Shown here: positions 61,769 to 64,000 of the stretch, piece after piece
Layout of the letters: the number at the start of each line of letters is the position of its first letter
How positions within the stretch are numbered: position 1 is the first letter of the stretch
Assembly (NCBI RefSeq): GCF_015461805.1
Contig: NZ_JACVZE010000006.1
Coordinates: 248,001-312,000 of the forward strand
Reading direction: 5' to 3'
Source of the DNA: Pseudomonas pisciculturae
GTDB lineage: Bacteria; Pseudomonadota; Gammaproteobacteria; Pseudomonadales; Pseudomonadaceae
Length of the DNA stretch: 64,000 nt
The notes under the pieces: generated by a model
Database searches by the model: none
Told to the model about the DNA's origin: nothing
The model's input: only the letters and a program-made list of their open reading frames with translations
Made by a program: the position numbers and the translations under genes

Positions 61769-62251
61769 CTACTGCAAATGATCCAGTGGCAACGGCGAAG
61801 GTGACTTGATCTCGCGCAGTACCACACTGGAGCGGATTTCACTGACGCCGGGCAACTTGAAAATCACGTTATAGAGAAACGCGTCGTAGTGGGCAATGTC
61901 GGGTGTCACCACCTTGAGCGAATAATCACCACGCCCAGTGGTGCTGTGGCACTCGATGATTGCGGGGCAATCACGCACCGCTTGCTCGAACTCTTCCACC
62001 ACATTGCCGACATGCCGGGCCAGGTTCACTTCGGCGAGCACGCAGGTGCCCAAGTGGACTCGTGTACGGTCGAGCACCGCAGTGTAGTGATGAATGACGC
62101 CTTCGCGCTCGAGATCTTTCAGGCGTTTCCAGGTCGGCGAAGTGGATAAGCCAATCTTTTTGCCCAGGTCCTGAACGGTCAAACGGCCATCCGTCTGCAA
62201 CTCGGCGAGAATTTTCAGGCTGTAAGTATCCAGCAGATTATTTTTTTCCAT
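61769..62251 (-). CDS. Lrp/AsnC-family regulator (BkdR-like)
   Basis: A 160-aa Lrp-type regulator with an N-terminal HTH (LLDTYSLKILAELQTDGRLTVQDLGKKIGLSTSPTWKRLKDLEREGVI) and a C-terminal RAM ligand domain (GTCVLAEVNLARHVGNVVEEFEQAV ... CHSTTGRGDYSLKVV). It is divergent from the E1 dehydrogenase gene (246-bp AT-rich gap), the position held by BkdR beside branched-chain keto-acid dehydrogenase operons, so it may activate it in response to an amino acid. Confidence 0.88.
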   Translation of the reverse strand: MEKNNLLDTYSLKILAELQTDGRLTVQDLGKKIGLSTSPTWKRLKDLEREGVIHHYTAVLDRTRVHLGTCVLAEVNLARHVGNVVEEFEQAVRDCPAIIECHSTTGRGDYSLKVVTPDIAHYDAFLYNVIFKLPGVSEIRSSVVLREIKSPSPLPLDHLQ

Positions 62252-62497
62252 TTTTTATAATGTCCGGAAAATAATTTCGTAGTTTGGCGACTGTGCAGAT
62301 TTTCAGCATCGCTTTTCAAGGTCTGTTTTTTATAAAGCATAATTTTTCACGGTTATGCATTTATCGAGAATATATTACTTTTAATTGAATGATTTTGATC
62401 AATTGAAAAAGCACTTTTCGGGTGCGCAATTTTAAGCTCGTCAGCACATGAGTAAGGCCTTTATGCCTGCTCTTTCGCTCGCGAGGATAACAATAAA
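62252..62497. promoter_or_regulatory. AT-rich divergent promoter region between lrp-like and E1 genes
   Basis: A 246-bp spacer that is clearly AT-rich (many runs of A and T around 62330-62420), as is usual for Lrp-controlled divergent promoters. A TTGATCAA palindrome lies near 62394. A TATAAT-like element sits just upstream of the lrp-like start on its minus strand. I cannot define exact promoter elements. Confidence 0.4.
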
Positions 62498-64000
62498 ATG
62501 TCCGCTCCACGCCGTAAAAGCCTTGACGTAAAAAACCCGGATAACGCGGTTTCGACCGTGAACTGGCCGCGCATTGCCTATCTTCTGCACGTGTCCAGGG
62601 CTTTGGATGAACTGGAAGAAAAGACCCTGGTGCCGGAAAAAAAGGTGCTCTATCAATTTTCTGCGCGAGGGCATGATTTAGCGCAAATTCTGCTTGGCTC
62701 AAAACTCACTAATCGCAACGACGCCGCTTGCGGCTACTACCGTTCACGGCCGCTGCTATTGGCGATGGGCGTGGACATGGCGGATGCCTTGGGATCGTCC
62801 ATGGCGCGTGCGGGTGGCTACTCGGATGGCCGGGATATTGGGGTGGTGTTCAATTACCCCAACCCTGGCGGCCCGACGGCGTTGCCAATGTGTGGGGGCG
62901 TTGGTGCGCAGTACACGCCCACGGCAGGCTGGGCGCAGGCCATCGAATACCGCAGCAAGGTTTTGAAGGATGCGTCCTATGACACCGCGATCAGTGTGGT
63001 GCTAGGTGGTGACGGCTCTGTCGCCACCAACGGTTTCTGGGCGGCGCTGACCATTGCGACCACGCAAAAGCTGCCGATGCTGTTCTATATCGAAGACAAC
63101 GGTTATGGCATTTCCGTACCGTCGACCTTTCAAACCCCCGGTGGTGATATCGCAGCCAACCTCAGCGGGTTCCAGAACCTGCACATCCTCAGCGGTGACG
63201 GTTCCAATCCTGTGCAGAGTGCCGAGTTGGTCGAGCAGGCGGTGGACCACGTTCGCACTCATCAAGGGCCATGTTTGTTACGCCTGAAGGTGCCGCGCCT
63301 GCAAGGGCACAGTTTCCAGGACACCCAGACCTACAAGTCCGCGGACTTCATCAAAATGGAATGGGCCCGTGACCCGCTGCACAAGTTGCGCGACTTCCTG
63401 GTGCCCGACCGCATGACTGCCAGCGAGTGGGATGAGCTGGGTGAAAACGCTCGCGCCGAGGTCAATGCATCACGCATTGAGGCCGAAGCCCGGCCAGTCA
63501 GTGACCCTGCTCGCGTCACACACCACGTGTTCCATGAAGGTGAAATGCAGGCGCGGGGCGGGCAGTGGTCGGAGGGATACACGCCATCGGCAACCACGTT
63601 TATTCCGCTGCAGGAAGGACAACGGCTCAATATGGTCGCGGCCATCCGACGCACCTTAGACCGCGAGTTGGAGGTCAACCCACGTGTGGTGCTGTTTGGT
63701 GAAGATATCGGCCCCAAAGGTGGCGTGCATGCGGTCACCTTGGGCTTGCAGGAAAAGTACGGCGAGGCTCGGGTGTTTGATACCAGCCTTTCCGAAGAAG
63801 GGATCATCGGTCGTGCTGTGGGTATGGCCGTCGCCGGACTCGTGCCTGTCCCGGAAATCCAATTCCGTAAATACGCCGATCCTGCCGTTGAACAATTGAA
63901 TGACTGCGGTACCATGCGCTGGCGTACCAACAATCGCTTTGCAGCGCCGATGGTGGTGCGCATTGCCGGTGGCTTCTTCAAGTGCGGTGATCCATGGCAT
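62498..64000 (+). CDS. Fused alpha/beta E1 of a thiamine-dependent 2-oxoacid dehydrogenase (partial at window end)
   Basis: The frame is open for 501 codons from an ATG at 62498 (GAGGA ribosome binding site) to the window end without a stop. The N-terminal half (about residues 1-330) is an E1-alpha domain with the TPP-binding region GGDGSVATNGFWAAL ... YIEDNGYG. A linker (about 330-380) follows, then an E1-beta domain starts (LNMVAAIRRTLDRELEVNPRVVLFGEDIG, then FDTSLSEEGIIGRAVGMAVAGLVPVPEIQF). Branched-chain keto-acid E1 subunits are usually separate genes in pseudomonads, so a fused polypeptide is notable. The substrate (branched-chain or other 2-oxo acids) is inferred only from the divergent Lrp regulator. 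The 3' part is outside the window. Confidence 0.85.
   Translation, partial: MSAPRRKSLDVKNPDNAVSTVNWPRIAYLLHVSRALDELEEKTLVPEKKVLYQFSARGHDLAQILLGSKLTNRNDAACGYYRSRPLLLAMGVDMADALGSSMARAGGYSDGRDIGVVFNYPNPGGPTALPMCGGVGAQYTPTAGWAQAIEYRSKVLKDASYDTAISVVLGGDGSVATNGFWAALTIATTQKLPMLFYIEDNGYGISVPSTFQTPGGDIAANLSGFQNLHILSGDGSNPVQSAELVEQAVDHVRTHQGPCLLRLKVPRLQGHSFQDTQTYKSADFIKMEWARDPLHKLRDFLVPDRMTASEWDELGENARAEVNASRIEAEARPVSDPARVTHHVFHEGEMQARGGQWSEGYTPSATTFIPLQEGQRLNMVAAIRRTLDRELEVNPRVVLFGEDIGPKGGVHAVTLGLQEKYGEARVFDTSLSEEGIIGRAVGMAVAGLVPVPEIQFRKYADPAVEQLNDCGTMRWRTNNRFAAPMVVRIAGGFFKCGDPWH

Overview
The window reads as chromosomal DNA of a Pseudomonas of the fluorescens group. The evidence is the high GC content, a near-canonical MexEF-OprN pump, an EfeUOB iron importer, a PfeRSA-type siderophore locus, many periplasmic dehydrogenases and sugar-acid genes, and two REP doublets of the 'GTGGGAGCGGGCTTGC' type common in this group. 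No rRNA, tRNA, CRISPR array, insertion sequence or prophage was recognised. Almost all of the window is ordinary dense coding sequence; the one atypical patch is about 5.6-10.65 kb.

Layout. 0.1-4.3 kb (minus): the efeU-efeO-efeB operon plus a second EfeO-like protein, behind a Fur-type box. 4.5-5.5 kb: AraC regulator. 5.6-10.4 kb: an 1181-aa protein with an HExxH motif near its C-terminus, a frameshifted small secreted ORF and an unrecognised gene. 10.7-16.6 kb (minus): mexE-mexF-oprN with a MexT-box-like palindrome. 16.9-21.0 kb (minus): a translationally coupled three-gene GMC dehydrogenase operon whose catalytic subunit carries a C-terminal LecA-like domain. 21.1-27.8 kb: a membrane fatty-acid-hydroxylase-family protein, a GntR/FCD regulator, a sugar-acid dehydratase and, divergently, an MFS carrier, acylating aldehyde dehydrogenase and 4-hydroxy-2-oxo-acid aldolase. 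28-29.3 kb: orphan Leu/Ile/Val-type binding protein. 29.5-37.1 kb (minus): peptide-type ABC importer with a TonB receptor. 37.3-42.2 kb: alpha/beta hydrolase, small membrane protein, two LysR regulators with divergent SRPBCC and tautomerase/quinone-reductase genes. 42.3-48.9 kb (minus): pfeR-pfeS, ferric-siderophore receptor, DUF3649, PepSY and DUF3325 genes. 49.0-61.7 kb: OprB porin, three-subunit gluconate-2-dehydrogenase-like complex, two LacI regulators, a gluconolactonase-like propeller, a double ABM-domain protein, an enolase-superfamily enzyme and an MFS carrier. 61.8 kb to the end: an Lrp regulator divergent from a fused alpha/beta 2-oxoacid dehydrogenase E1, cut by the window edge.

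How they fit. Two catabolic schemes stand out. At 21.7-27.8 kb the dehydratase would make a 2-keto-3-deoxy (4-hydroxy-2-oxo) acid, the aldolase would release pyruvate plus an aldehyde, and the aldehyde dehydrogenase would convert that aldehyde to an acyl-CoA. I know no standard pathway joining these three enzymes, and it is the best candidate for an undescribed system. At 49-61.7 kb a porin, periplasmic oxidation to a keto-aldonate, a carrier and an enolase-superfamily dehydratase appear to sit under two LacI operators: a TGAGAGC/GCTCTCA motif (three copies) and an 18-bp site found twice with identical sequence and orientation toward its gene. All functional assignments are from reading motifs; no database search was possible.
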